From assembly GCA_015075305.1 (NCBI GenBank), contig JABTUS010000003.1, positions 310,001 to 374,000 of the forward strand: DNA of 64,000 nt. The letters are read 5' to 3'. Under the pieces are notes generated by a model. The model did not search any database. It was not told the DNA's origin and worked only from the letters and a program-made list of their open reading frames with translations. Position numbers and translations under genes: made by a program. Positions within the stretch are counted from its first letter, which is position 1, and the number at the start of each line of letters is the position of its first letter. The DNA is from Opitutaceae bacterium (GTDB lineage Bacteria > Verrucomicrobiota > Verrucomicrobiia > Opitutales > Opitutaceae). Shown piece by piece: positions 26,905 to 35,060 of the stretch.

Positions 26905-28074
26905 ATGAGCAGACAATCACTCAATTTCCAGGGATATCGTCGCGAGAATGGACGAGTCGGCACTCGCAATCATGTCGTCATCCTTCCGGTCGACGACATC
27001 TCCAACGCGGCCTGCGAGGCCGTCGCCAACAACATCAAGGGCGCGATCGCGCTGCCGCACGCCTACGGGCGGCTTCAGTACGGCGAGGATCTTGCGTTGT
27101 TCTTCCGCACGATGATCGGCATCGGATCAAATCCGAATGTCGCCGCCGTGGTTGTCATCGGCATCGAGCCGGGCTGGACCCAGCGCATTGTTGATGGCAT
27201 CGCCACCACCGGCAAACCGGTCTCCGGATTTTCCATCGAGCGCTTTGGCGACATCCGGATCATTGCCGAGGCGTCCCGCAAGGCGAAGGAATACGTCCAC
27301 TGGGCGAGCGAACTCACGCGAGAAACCTGCGAGCTGCGCGAACTCTACATCTCGGTGAAGTGCGGCGAGTCGGACACCACCACCGGACTCGGATCATGCC
27401 CCACGGTCGGCAATTTGATCGACAAGGCGGTCGCCGCCGGGGCGACCGCATCCTTTGGGGAGACGTCGGAGCTCACGGGCGGTGAGGGAATCGTCAAGGC
27501 GAAGGCGGCGACCCCGGAGGTAGCGGAAGCCTTCATGAAAATCTGGCAGAACTACACCGATGAGATCCTTCGTGAAAAGACGGACGATCTTTCGGAGTCA
27601 CAGCCGACCAAGGGTAACATCCGCGGAGGACTTTCCACGATTGAGGAAAAGGCGCTCGGCAACATCGAGAAGCTCGGGCGGCGCACCCAGTTCGTGGGCT
27701 GCCTCAAACCGGCTGAAGCGCCCGGCGGGCCCGGCTTGTGGTTCATGGACACATCCTCGGCTGCGGCCGAGGCCGTCACGCTCTGGGCCGCATCCGGCGC
27801 CGTGGTGCATCTGTTCCCGACAGGGCAGGGCAATATCATCGGCAATCCCATCGAGCCCGTCATCAAACTCTCGGCGAACCCGATCACCTGCCAGACCATG
27901 AGCGAGCACATCGATCTGGATGTCTCCGCCATCCTGCGCGGCGAGATGACGGTTGACGAGGCGGGTGACAAGTTGATCGAACTCACCCTGCGCACAGCCA
28001 GCGGCCGGCTGACCGCGGCGGAGGTGCTGGGCCATCGCGAATTTGTGCTCACCAAGCTCTATCGCAGCGCCTGA
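26905..28074 (+). CDS. suyB: (2R)-sulfolactate sulfo-lyase, beta subunit
   Basis: 389 residues, the usual SuyB length, with the UxaA C-terminal domain fold. '[19 protein letters not shown]', '[20 protein letters not shown]', '[15 protein letters not shown]', '[19 protein letters not shown]', '[11 protein letters not shown]' and '[20 protein letters not shown]' agree closely with SuyB proteins as I know them, more than with altronate or galactarate dehydratases. The cysteines in K-C-G-E-S-D and G-S-C-P probably hold the metal cofactor. It completes the desulfonating enzyme: (R)-sulfolactate to pyruvate plus sulfite. The 97-base gap to the next gene shows no feature. Confidence 0.88.
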   Translation: MSRQSLNFQGYRRENGRVGTRNHVVILPVDDISNAACEAVANNIKGAIALPHAYGRLQYGEDLALFFRTMIGIGSNPNVAAVVVIGIEPGWTQRIVDGIATTGKPVSGFSIERFGDIRIIAEASRKAKEYVHWASELTRETCELRELYISVKCGESDTTTGLGSCPTVGNLIDKAVAAGATASFGETSELTGGEGIVKAKAATPEVAEAFMKIWQNYTDEILREKTDDLSESQPTKGNIRGGLSTIEEKALGNIEKLGRRTQFVGCLKPAEAPGGPGLWFMDTSSAAAEAVTLWAASGAVVHLFPTGQGNIIGNPIEPVIKLSANPITCQTMSEHIDLDVSAILRGEMTVDEAGDKLIELTLRTASGRLTAAEVLGHREFVLTKLYRSA

Positions 28075-28171
28075 CGCGGGCGCATGCAGTTGAAATTGAG
28101 TCGAGTCCGCCAGTCCGTGCACCGCGGACAAGCCTCAGTGTTGCAGGCACCGCCTTTCACAACCCTTCCCT

Positions 28172-29235
28172 GTGTCCACTTCTCCTCCACAGACCGCCCG
28201 TGTTCCAGCGGCAGCGTTGCAAGAGCTCATCCGGACTCTGTCGGTCGCGGCTGGCGTGCCGGCACAGGATGCCGGGATCCTGGCTGAGGTGCTGGTCAGC
28301 GCCGACTTGAACGGACAGTCGACGCACGGAGTCTCACGGCTCGAAATCTATCTGCGACGCATCGGGCTTGGCTTGATCGATCCGAAGGCGGAGCTGACCG
28401 TCGAGCACTCAGCCCCGTCGGTCCTGGTGTTGAACGCCAACAATGGCCTCGGGCAGGTCCAGGCCGTCAAGGCGCTCGATCGGCTCGCTCCCCTGGCACG
28501 CGCCAATGGCATCGCCGCGGCGACGCTGAAGTCATCCCAGCATTTCGGTGCGCTTTCATACTACTGCAACCGCATGGCCGCGCGACAGATGATCCTGCTT
28601 GCCATGACAAACTGCGAGCCGGCGATGGCTCCGGCCGGGGGCGGCGAGGCCTACTTTGGCACGAATCCGATCGCAGCCTCTTTTCCAACGAGGCGCGGAT
28701 TTCCGATAAAGATCGATCTTGCGACATCCATCACAGCCCGCGGAAACATTATCGCCGCGAAAAAGGAAGGGCACTCCATTCCGGAAGGCTGGGCGCTCGA
28801 TGCGGAGGGCCGGCCCACGACCGATGCCTCGGCCGCGCTCAACGGCAGTGTGCTCACCATGGCGGGCCACAAGGGTTATGCGCTGGCGCTGATGGTGGAG
28901 ATGCTCTCCGGCGTGCTTTCTGGTGCGCAGATCGGCGCGGAAGTGGGTTCCGCGTGCATGATCTTGGGCGATCCCAGGGGGTCGGCCATTTCTTCTGCCT
29001 GATGGACATCGCGGCCTTCATGGAGCCGGCGGCGTTCACCGCCCGAACTGACAAATTGATCAGCGCGGTGAAGGCGGTGAAAAAGCGTCCGGGTGTGGAT
29101 GAGATTCTCCTGCCTGGAGAGCGGTCCCAGAGAACGGCGGCGGAGCGCGCGGAGCACGGCGTGCCGGTGTCGTCGGCCACATTGGGGGAGCTGAAGCTTC
29201 TCTGCGATCAGTTCAAGATTGCCTGCCCCCTCTGA
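28172..29235 (+). pseudogene. LDH2-family dehydrogenase, ComC-like ((2R)-sulfolactate dehydrogenase), with a frameshift
   Basis: From a GTG at 28172 the frame encodes an LDH2/malate dehydrogenase-type protein: 'STHGVSRLEIYLRRIG', 'SSQHFGALSYYCNRMA', 'YFGTNPIAASFPT' and 'MAGHKGYALALMVEML' hold the family's active-site histidines. After 'IGAEVGS' (about 28951) this frame gives nonsense and stops at 29002. The expected C-terminus ('GVGHFFCLMDIAAF', 'PGVDEILLPGE', 'RTAAERAEHGVP') continues in another frame from 28954 to 29235. Restoring one missing base near 28952-28957 gives one protein of 354 residues, normal for the family. In sulfolactate loci ComC interconverts sulfopyruvate and (R)-sulfolactate. 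Either the gene is newly broken or this is a sequencing error. Confidence 0.8.
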
Positions 29236-29253
29236 GATCCAGGAGACGCCGCA

Positions 29254-30234
29254 ATGAAACCGGACATCTTGATCACTGAAAGGATCACGGGGCCATGGGT
29301 CGACGCCCTCTCAGAGGACTTTGCCGTGCATGCCGAGCCCGAACTTTGGAAGTCACCGGATCTGCTCGCAAAACGCATTGTCGATTGCCGGGCGCTGATC
29401 GTGCGCAACCAGACGCGCGTCACCGCTGAGCTGATTGCCGCGGCACCGAGGCTGCAGGTGATCGGGCGGGCGGGTGCGGGGCTTGACAACGTCGACGTGC
29501 ACGCCGCCTCGGCAGCGGGAGTGGTGGTTGTCAGCACTCCGGATCAGAACTCCCTGTCCGTGGCTGAGCTCGTGCTGGCCATGATGTTTGCGCTTGCCCG
29601 TCAGCTGACGGTGGCGGACCGCAGCACGAAGCAAGGCGGATGGGAGCGCCAGAAATTCACGGGCATCGAGCTTTCGGGAAAAACCCTCGGGCTTGTGGGT
29701 CTCGGGCGCATCGGATTCCTCACCGGGCTGCGCGCTCGCGCGCTGGGCATGCGGGTGATCGCGCACGATGCGTTCGTGAGTCCCGATGCCGCCGCGGTCA
29801 CCGAGACGCAGGCCGAGCTGGTGCCGCTTGATGATCTGCTGGCCCGTTCCGACTTCGTTTCCTGCCATGTGCCGCTGACATCGCAGACGCGCCGCATGTT
29901 CGCCTACGAGCGGTTTTGTCAGATGAAGCCCTCCGCCTATTTCCTGAATCTCGCGCGGGGTGAACTTGTTGACGAAGCGGGGCTCAATCGAGCGCTCGAT
30001 GAGGGCAGGCTGGCCGGCGCCGCGCTGGATGTGCGGGAACAGGAGCCGCCGGGGCCGTCTCTTCTTTCTGCAAGGGACAATGTCATCCTCACTCCGCACA
30101 TCGCCGCATTCACCCGCGAAGGGCAGGCGCGCGTTGTCGCCGCAATCTGTCGCGATGTTGCGAGCGTGCTGAATGGAGAGACTCCGCGAAACCCTGCAAA
30201 CTTCCCGCGGCCTCGTGCTGGATCGCGAATTTGA
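29254..30234 (+). CDS. PGDH-family 2-hydroxyacid dehydrogenase; candidate (2S)-sulfolactate dehydrogenase (SlcC-like)
   Basis: 326 residues of the D-3-phosphoglycerate dehydrogenase family. '[11 protein letters not shown]' lies near residue 71, the NAD-binding '[10 protein letters not shown]' at 145-154, and the catalytic set R235 ('[10 protein letters not shown]'), E264 ('REQEPP') and H282 ('LTPHIAAFT'). AGGAG upstream gives a good start at 29254, 18 bases after the LDH2 stop. In known sulfolactate loci SlcC, of this same family, oxidises (S)-sulfolactate to sulfopyruvate, and ComC then reduces it to the (R)-form that SuyAB needs. The neighbouring pair here matches that arrangement. A phosphoglycerate or hydroxypyruvate role cannot be excluded by sequence. 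Confidence 0.78.
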   Translation: MKPDILITERITGPWVDALSEDFAVHAEPELWKSPDLLAKRIVDCRALIVRNQTRVTAELIAAAPRLQVIGRAGAGLDNVDVHAASAAGVVVVSTPDQNSLSVAELVLAMMFALARQLTVADRSTKQGGWERQKFTGIELSGKTLGLVGLGRIGFLTGLRARALGMRVIAHDAFVSPDAAAVTETQAELVPLDDLLARSDFVSCHVPLTSQTRRMFAYERFCQMKPSAYFLNLARGELVDEAGLNRALDEGRLAGAALDVREQEPPGPSLLSARDNVILTPHIAAFTREGQARVVAAICRDVASVLNGETPRNPANFPRPRAGSRI

Positions 30235-30241
30235 ATCTATC

Positions 30242-30889
30242 ATGAAGCTGTTCATCGACACCGCCAACGTCAGCCAGATCAGGGAGGCGGCCGCCCTGGG
30301 AATCCTGGATGGCTGCACCACCAACCCGACGCACGTCGCGAAAACCGGTCGTCCGGCCGCCGAGGTCTACCGCGAGATTTGTGACCTTGTTCCAGGGCCC
30401 GTGAGCCTGGAGACAATCGGCCTCACGGCCGGGGAAATGATCAAGGAGGGGCGCGATCTGGCAAGGATCAGCTCCAATGTCGTGGTGAAGATTCCCATCA
30501 CGCCGGAGGGGCTGAAGGCTGTGAAGGTGCTCGCCGCCGATGGGATCAAGACCAACGTCACGGTGACTTTCTCGCCGTTGCAGGCGCTGCTCGCCGCCAA
30601 GTGCGGCGCGACCTACATCAGCCCGTTCGCGGGTCGCCTGGACGCGGTCGGTCATGACGGCATGGAACTCGTGCGGCAGATAAAGACCATCTATGCGAAT
30701 TATTCCATGCGCACCGAGATCATCGTGGCGGCGGTTCGGCACCCGCTTCATGTGCTTCAGTCCGCGCTGTGCGGCGCCGACATCTGCACGCTGGCCTACG
30801 ATGTTCTGATCCAGCTTTACAACCATCCGCTGACGGATGCCGGAATCCAGCAGTTTCTCAAGGACTGGCAGTCCGTTCCGAAGCCATGA
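30242..30889 (+). CDS. TalC/FSA-type transaldolase; candidate 6-deoxy-6-sulfofructose transaldolase
   Basis: 215 residues from the ATG at 30242, seven bases after the previous stop. It begins [16 protein letters not shown] and has 'LDGCTTNP', the Schiff-base lysine K83 in 'VVVKIPIT', '[18 protein letters not shown]', '[10 protein letters not shown]' and '[11 protein letters not shown]', so it is a complete small transaldolase. In the sulfoglycolytic transaldolase pathway such an enzyme moves the dihydroxyacetone part of sulfofructose to glyceraldehyde-3-phosphate, giving fructose-6-phosphate and 3-sulfolactaldehyde. 'NPTHVAK' and 'LETIGLT' differ from the TalC forms I know (N-P-S-L-x-x-K, A-E-V-x-x-x-D) and may reflect an unusual substrate. 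Its stop overlaps the next start. Confidence 0.82.
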   Translation: MKLFIDTANVSQIREAAALGILDGCTTNPTHVAKTGRPAAEVYREICDLVPGPVSLETIGLTAGEMIKEGRDLARISSNVVVKIPITPEGLKAVKVLAADGIKTNVTVTFSPLQALLAAKCGATYISPFAGRLDAVGHDGMELVRQIKTIYANYSMRTEIIVAAVRHPLHVLQSALCGADICTLAYDVLIQLYNHPLTDAGIQQFLKDWQSVPKP

Positions 30890-32307
30890 GCGCGCGGCCC
30901 CTCTATCTGAATGGCGAATGGAGAACGACGTCCGCCTCGCTGCAGGTCGTCAATGCCGCGGATGGTTCCCCTCTCGAGCGGGTCTGCACGGTAGGGCGGG
31001 CGGAGGTGTCGGATGCGCTGCGGGATGCCCAGTCTGCGCTGTCGGTATGGCGTGGACGCACGGCATTGGAGCGCGCGGATCTGCTGCTGAAAGTCGCTGC
31101 GGTGCTCGGCAGGCGCCGTGATGAGATCGCACGGATCATCACCCGGGAAAATGGCAAACCCCTCGCGCAGAGCCTGGGGGAGGTTGCGATGTCGGTGGAC
31201 CATTTGCGCTGGTTTGCGGAGGAGGCGCGTCGCGCCTACGGTCGGGTGGTCGCTCCCCAGACTCCAGGAAAACGTCACCTGGTGATCACCACACCCATCG
31301 GTGTGGTCGGGGCGATCAGCCCGTGGAACTTTCCCCTGGTGCTTGCAGTTCGCAAGGTAGCCCCGGCGCTGGCTGCCGGCTGTCCCGTCGTGCTGAAGCC
31401 CGCGAGTGCGACGCCCCTGTCGTCACTCGCTTTTGCGGAATGTGTCTCGGAAGCCGGTCTGCCTGCCGGCGTGTTTCAGGTCGTAGCCGGCAGAGCGTCG
31501 GAGATCGCCGCGGAATTTCTGGAGAATCCGATCTGCCGCAAGATCACCTTCACCGGATCGACCGAGGTTGGGCGCCTGCTCATTCAGGGAGCAGCAGCCC
31601 ACGTCAAGCCGCTCTCGCTTGAACTTGGCGGCCACGCGCCGTTCATCGTTTTTTCGGATGCGGATCTCGACCGTGCCGTTGAAGGCGCGACAATCGCCAA
31701 GTTTCGCAACACCGGCCAGTCGTGCATCGCAGCGAGCCGGATTTATGTGGAACGCTCCTGTTACGCGGAGTTTCTCGACCGTTTTGTGGCGCGCACGCGG
31801 CAGTTGAAGGTTGGCGACGGTTTCGTTGAGGGCGTGGAGGTTGGGCCGTTGATAGACCAGGCGGGTCTGGAGAAGGCGCTTGAGCACGTTGAGGATGCGG
31901 TCAGTCGCGGGGCCCGGCTCTGCTGTGGTGGAAAACGTCACGGAACTGTGGGCTGGTTTCTGGAACCCACCGTTCTTGCGGATCCGGCTGAAGACGCGCT
32001 TTGCATGCGCGAGGAGATGTTTGCGCCGCTGGCGCCAGTCTGTGCTTTTGATGCGGAGGAAGAGGTGGTGGAGAGGGCCAATGCATCCTCCTACGGCTTG
32101 AGCGCCTATGCCTACACTCGCGACCTGGCGCGCACCTTTCGCCTGATGGAGTCGCTGGAAACCGGAACCTTGGGAATCAACGATCCGGTTCCGACAACCA
32201 GCCAGTGCCCCTTTGGCGGTGTGAAGCAGAGCGGCTGGGGACGCGAGCTGGGCGGCGAAGGCATGGCCGCGTTTCTGGAGATCAAGCATGTGTCGCTGGG
32301 CCTATGA
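30886..32307 (+). CDS. Aldehyde dehydrogenase, GabD-like; candidate sulfolactaldehyde dehydrogenase
   Basis: 473 residues. The ATG at 30886 overlaps the transaldolase stop (ATGA), which fixes the start over an earlier in-frame ATG at 30769. 'ISPWNFPL' lies at about 145-152, the general-base glutamate E246 in 'LELGG', the catalytic C280 in 'NTGQSCIAA', and '[18 protein letters not shown]' near the C-terminus. It is close to succinate-semialdehyde dehydrogenases (GabD), the group that supplies sulfolactaldehyde dehydrogenases in known sulfoglycolytic pathways. Translational coupling to the transaldolase supports oxidation of the aldehyde that enzyme releases, giving (S)-3-sulfolactate and NAD(P)H. 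Confidence 0.85.
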   Translation: MSARPLYLNGEWRTTSASLQVVNAADGSPLERVCTVGRAEVSDALRDAQSALSVWRGRTALERADLLLKVAAVLGRRRDEIARIITRENGKPLAQSLGEVAMSVDHLRWFAEEARRAYGRVVAPQTPGKRHLVITTPIGVVGAISPWNFPLVLAVRKVAPALAAGCPVVLKPASATPLSSLAFAECVSEAGLPAGVFQVVAGRASEIAAEFLENPICRKITFTGSTEVGRLLIQGAAAHVKPLSLELGGHAPFIVFSDADLDRAVEGATIAKFRNTGQSCIAASRIYVERSCYAEFLDRFVARTRQLKVGDGFVEGVEVGPLIDQAGLEKALEHVEDAVSRGARLCCGGKRHGTVGWFLEPTVLADPAEDALCMREEMFAPLAPVCAFDAEEEVVERANASSYGLSAYAYTRDLARTFRLMESLETGTLGINDPVPTTSQCPFGGVKQSGWGRELGGEGMAAFLEIKHVSLGL

Positions 32308-33383
32308 CCGGAGCGGATTCCGTGTCACCGCCTCCGCTTGCCTCAGGCAGGAACCCTTCGACGGGTTCCGGAGGCTCCCGGTCGATGGTCCGCTGGCTGG
32401 TGGTTGGGCTGGGTGACGTCGCGCTCCGGCGAGTTCTGCCCGCGTTGCTGCGGGAGCGCCGCAGTGTAATCCACGGTGTGGTTTCACGTGATCCGGCCAA
32501 GGGGGCCGCGCATGCTCCGCGCGTGTGGACCGACTTGTGGGATGCGTTGCAGGATGAGGCGATTGATGCGGTGTATCTCGCCACGCCGGTGTTTCTGCAC
32601 CACCCGCAGGCACTGCAGGCTTTGCGGGCGGGAAAACACGTGCTTTGCGAAAAACCGATGACGATTTCATGGGCTGAGGCCTGCGAAATGGAGCAGGTCG
32701 CGAACCGTGAGGGCCGCTTGCTGGGCGTGGCCTACTTCCGCCGTTACTACCCGAAGCTTGTTGAGGCGAGGAAACTGCTTGAGCAGGGAGCCGTCGGGGT
32801 GCCCGTGATGGCGTTTGCGACCTGCGGCGAATGGATCCCGAAGTTCACAGCGGAGCGATCGTGGCTGCTGGATCCGAGCCAGGCGGGTTCGGGTCCGCTC
32901 TACGACATCGGATCGCATCGCATCGATGCATTGAATTTTCTGCTCGGCGATCCCGTGCGGGTGACGGCGCAGATGAGCACGACTGTGCGGCCGTTTCCGG
33001 TGGAGGACGGCGCAACGGTCTTGATTGAATACGCCAGTGGCGTCCGGGCGATGGTGGACGCACGCTGGAACACTCGAACGGCCATGAACGAATTCAGAAT
33101 CGTGGGTACGGACGGCGTTCTGGAGCTCAGTCCCCTGGATGCCCCCGGACTCACCTGCGGAGATCGAAAGCTGCACCTGCCGTGCGATGAGAACCGGCAC
33201 TTTCCCTGCATCGAGGCATTTGTGGCTGCGGTTCTCGATGGGATGCCCCTTGAGTGCAGCGCGGCACGGGTGCGCGGCGCGGCTCGCGTACTGGATGAGG
33301 CCAGCAGGGAGTGGCGCGAGGCATTGCAGTTGAAAACATCTGTGGGGCAGGCTCAATCGATGACCAACGACGGATACACATGA
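32304..33383 (+). CDS. Gfo/Idh/MocA-family protein; possible NAD-dependent sulfoquinovosidase
   Basis: 359 residues if started at the ATG of the ATGA overlap with the aldehyde dehydrogenase stop. The Rossmann domain begins only at about residue 27 ('VRWLVVGLGDVALRRVL'), and the ATG at 32385 in front of it is a second candidate. 'YLATPVFLHHPQAL', 'VLCEKPMTI' and 'YDIGSHRIDALNFLLGD' are family motifs. No GH31-type sulfoquinovosidase lies in the series, and some Gfo/Idh/MocA proteins are known to hydrolyse sulfoquinovosides by NAD-dependent redox chemistry, so this coupled gene is a fair candidate. A plain sugar dehydrogenase is the alternative. Confidence 0.82.
   Translation: MTGADSVSPPPLASGRNPSTGSGGSRSMVRWLVVGLGDVALRRVLPALLRERRSVIHGVVSRDPAKGAAHAPRVWTDLWDALQDEAIDAVYLATPVFLHHPQALQALRAGKHVLCEKPMTISWAEACEMEQVANREGRLLGVAYFRRYYPKLVEARKLLEQGAVGVPVMAFATCGEWIPKFTAERSWLLDPSQAGSGPLYDIGSHRIDALNFLLGDPVRVTAQMSTTVRPFPVEDGATVLIEYASGVRAMVDARWNTRTAMNEFRIVGTDGVLELSPLDAPGLTCGDRKLHLPCDENRHFPCIEAFVAAVLDGMPLECSAARVRGAARVLDEASREWREALQLKTSVGQAQSMTNDGYT
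32340..32375. repeat. Palindromic element inside the N-terminal coding region
   Basis: GGAACCC (32350-32356) and GGGTTCC (32363-32369) form a perfect 7-bp stem around ttcgac, enclosed by a second pair GCCTC (32340-32344) and GAGGC (32371-32375). It falls in the non-conserved first 27 codons and encodes 'GRNPSTGSGG'. It looks like an inserted palindromic repeat of the 'CCCTTCGAC' kind. Confidence 0.6.
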
Positions 33384-34627
33384 GGAGCAACAACCCTTCC
33401 GCTGGCGGAAGATTCAACGTCTATTTGGATAGCGAATCGGTCCGCGATTCGTTCGACAGTCTGGAGGGAGTCTATGTGTCGACGGAGGAAGGCGCCGCCG
33501 GCTCTTCATTGGCCGGCGGCTGGCGCGGCTGGCTGCTCCGCGCCATGGAGGGCGCTGGACGAGTTCTCCCAGGGCTGGTGCTTGCCGGGCTGCTTGGCTG
33601 GGCTGGAGCAGGGGCGGTCGAATGGGTGGGACATGGAATCCTCGGTCTGGAACACAGTCCCGTCAGCCCGATTCTCATCACCGTGCTGCTCGGCCTGCTG
33701 ATGCGCAATATCATCGGGCTGCCGAAGACGTTTGAGAGCGGGCTCACATTCTGCGTGAAGCGGTTGTTGCGAATCGGAGTGGCGCTGCTCGGCTTGCGGC
33801 TCAGCCTGGGGATGGCGGGAGAGATAGGGGTTCACGCATTGCCCATTGTCGCCTGCACCATCGTGGTCGCCTTCCTGCTGGTGTCGTGGCTGGGGCGCTG
33901 GCTCGGGGTGTCGCCCAGGCTGACTCATTTGATCGGAGTGGGCACCGCCATCTGCGGAGTCTCGGCCATCGTTGCCACGGCGCCGTCCATCGATGCAAAA
34001 AAGGACGAGATCGGCTATGCCGTGGGTGTGATCACGCTGTTTGGGCTCGTGGCATTGCTGGCCTATCCTTCGATGGCTCACGGCATCTTTGCCGGAGACG
34101 CGAGATTGGCCGGCTATTTTCTCGGCACGTCGATACATGACACTTCCCAAGTGGCGGGGGCCGGGCTCCTGTATCAGACCCGATATGATTCCCATGAGAC
34201 CCTCGCGGTGGCGACAACCGTCAAGCTTGTCCGCAATCTGATGATGGGCCTGTTGATTCCAATTGTCGCCTGGCTCCACCATCGGCGTTCGACGTCCGGA
34301 AGAGGCGCGGTTCGCAGACCCCTCTCGCAGTGGATCCCGCTTTTCATCGTGGGTTTTGTCTGCATGGCGCTGGTGAGGAGCGTGGGGGATATGGGCAATC
34401 GTCCGTTTGGACTCTTGGAACCCGATACGTGGAAGATGGTCCTGACTCAGACCGGAACGCTCTCCACGGCGTGTCTGACCCTTGCGATGGCGGCGGTCGG
34501 ATTGGGGACTGATTTCAGGGAGTTTCGCCGCCTTGGCTGGCGTCCCCTGTTTGTTGGAATGTGCGCAGCCCTGTCGGTGGGCGTGACGAGTTATTTCCTG
34601 ATCCAGTACTTCATTGCCGCGCCTTGA
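33380..34627 (+). CDS. YeiH/UPF0324 putative sulfate exporter-family protein; candidate sulfite exporter
   Basis: 415 residues. The ATG at 33380 overlaps the previous stop (ATGA). After about 45 hydrophilic residues come roughly ten membrane helices. 'LLGLLMRNIIGLP', 'LLRIGVALLGLRLSL', 'GVGTAICGVSAIVATAP', 'IGYAVGVITLFG', 'GYFLGTSIHDTSQVAGAG' and 'ATTVKLVRNLMMG' are signatures of the PSE (putative sulfate exporter) family that includes YeiH. Several desulfonating bacteria carry a sulfite or sulfate exporter next to sulfo-lyase genes. At the end of this operon it would remove the sulfite made by SuyAB. The transported ion itself is inferred. Confidence 0.85.
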   Translation: MRSNNPSAGGRFNVYLDSESVRDSFDSLEGVYVSTEEGAAGSSLAGGWRGWLLRAMEGAGRVLPGLVLAGLLGWAGAGAVEWVGHGILGLEHSPVSPILITVLLGLLMRNIIGLPKTFESGLTFCVKRLLRIGVALLGLRLSLGMAGEIGVHALPIVACTIVVAFLLVSWLGRWLGVSPRLTHLIGVGTAICGVSAIVATAPSIDAKKDEIGYAVGVITLFGLVALLAYPSMAHGIFAGDARLAGYFLGTSIHDTSQVAGAGLLYQTRYDSHETLAVATTVKLVRNLMMGLLIPIVAWLHHRRSTSGRGAVRRPLSQWIPLFIVGFVCMALVRSVGDMGNRPFGLLEPDTWKMVLTQTGTLSTACLTLAMAAVGLGTDFREFRRLGWRPLFVGMCAALSVGVTSYFLIQYFIAAP

Positions 34628-34676
34628 CCCTGCCGGAGCACGCACATTCCTTTCACAGCAACCTTTCACGGACACC

Positions 34677-35007
34677 ATGGGTTCAAGTTCCCTCTTCACC
34701 AAACGGCTCATGGCCGGCGTGCTGTTCGTCCTTGCGTTTTCGTCGGTGCTGCCCGCCGCGAGTTCCACTCCCAACATCGTCTACATCATTTCCGACGTCC
34801 AAGCCTGGACTGACTATGGTTTCATGGGTCATCCGCAGATCGAGACGCCGAACCTCGACAGGCTTGCTGTCCGACCTCCTCGCCGATCCGCACGAGAATC
34901 GCAACCTGGCCAGGGACAATCCTGAACTCGTGGCGAAACTCGCCGCACGGCTCGATCAATGGTGGCTGCCTTCGGAGCGCAAGATGCTCAGGCGCTGGAC
35001 AGACTGA
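34677..35007 (+). pseudogene. Sulfatase pseudogene with internal deletion
   Basis: From the ATG at 34677 the frame gives a signal peptide and a sulfatase N-terminus ('TPNIVYIISDVQAWTDYGF', 'IETPNLDRLA'), which breaks off at about 34868 before the C-x-P-S-R motif. The following bases, in another frame, encode a sulfatase C-terminus ('DLLADPHENRNLARDNPEL', 'VAKLAARLDQWW') up to 35007. About 300 bases remain of a gene that should be about 1400-1500, so the catalytic core has been deleted and the ends joined out of frame. It follows the YeiH-type gene and precedes an intact sulfatase. Confidence 0.85.
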
Positions 35008-35060
35008 ACCGCGCATGCTCATTGGAGCGTGTGAGCCGCCAAACCAATCTCCCATCCATC

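Noticed and set aside
26619..28074. Altronate or galactarate dehydratase instead of SuyAB
   Set aside because: Those enzymes usually carry both domains in one chain and lie with uronate genes; the split genes, the P-V-D-D-I-S-N-A-A region and the dehydrogenase neighbours fit sulfolactate sulfo-lyase better.
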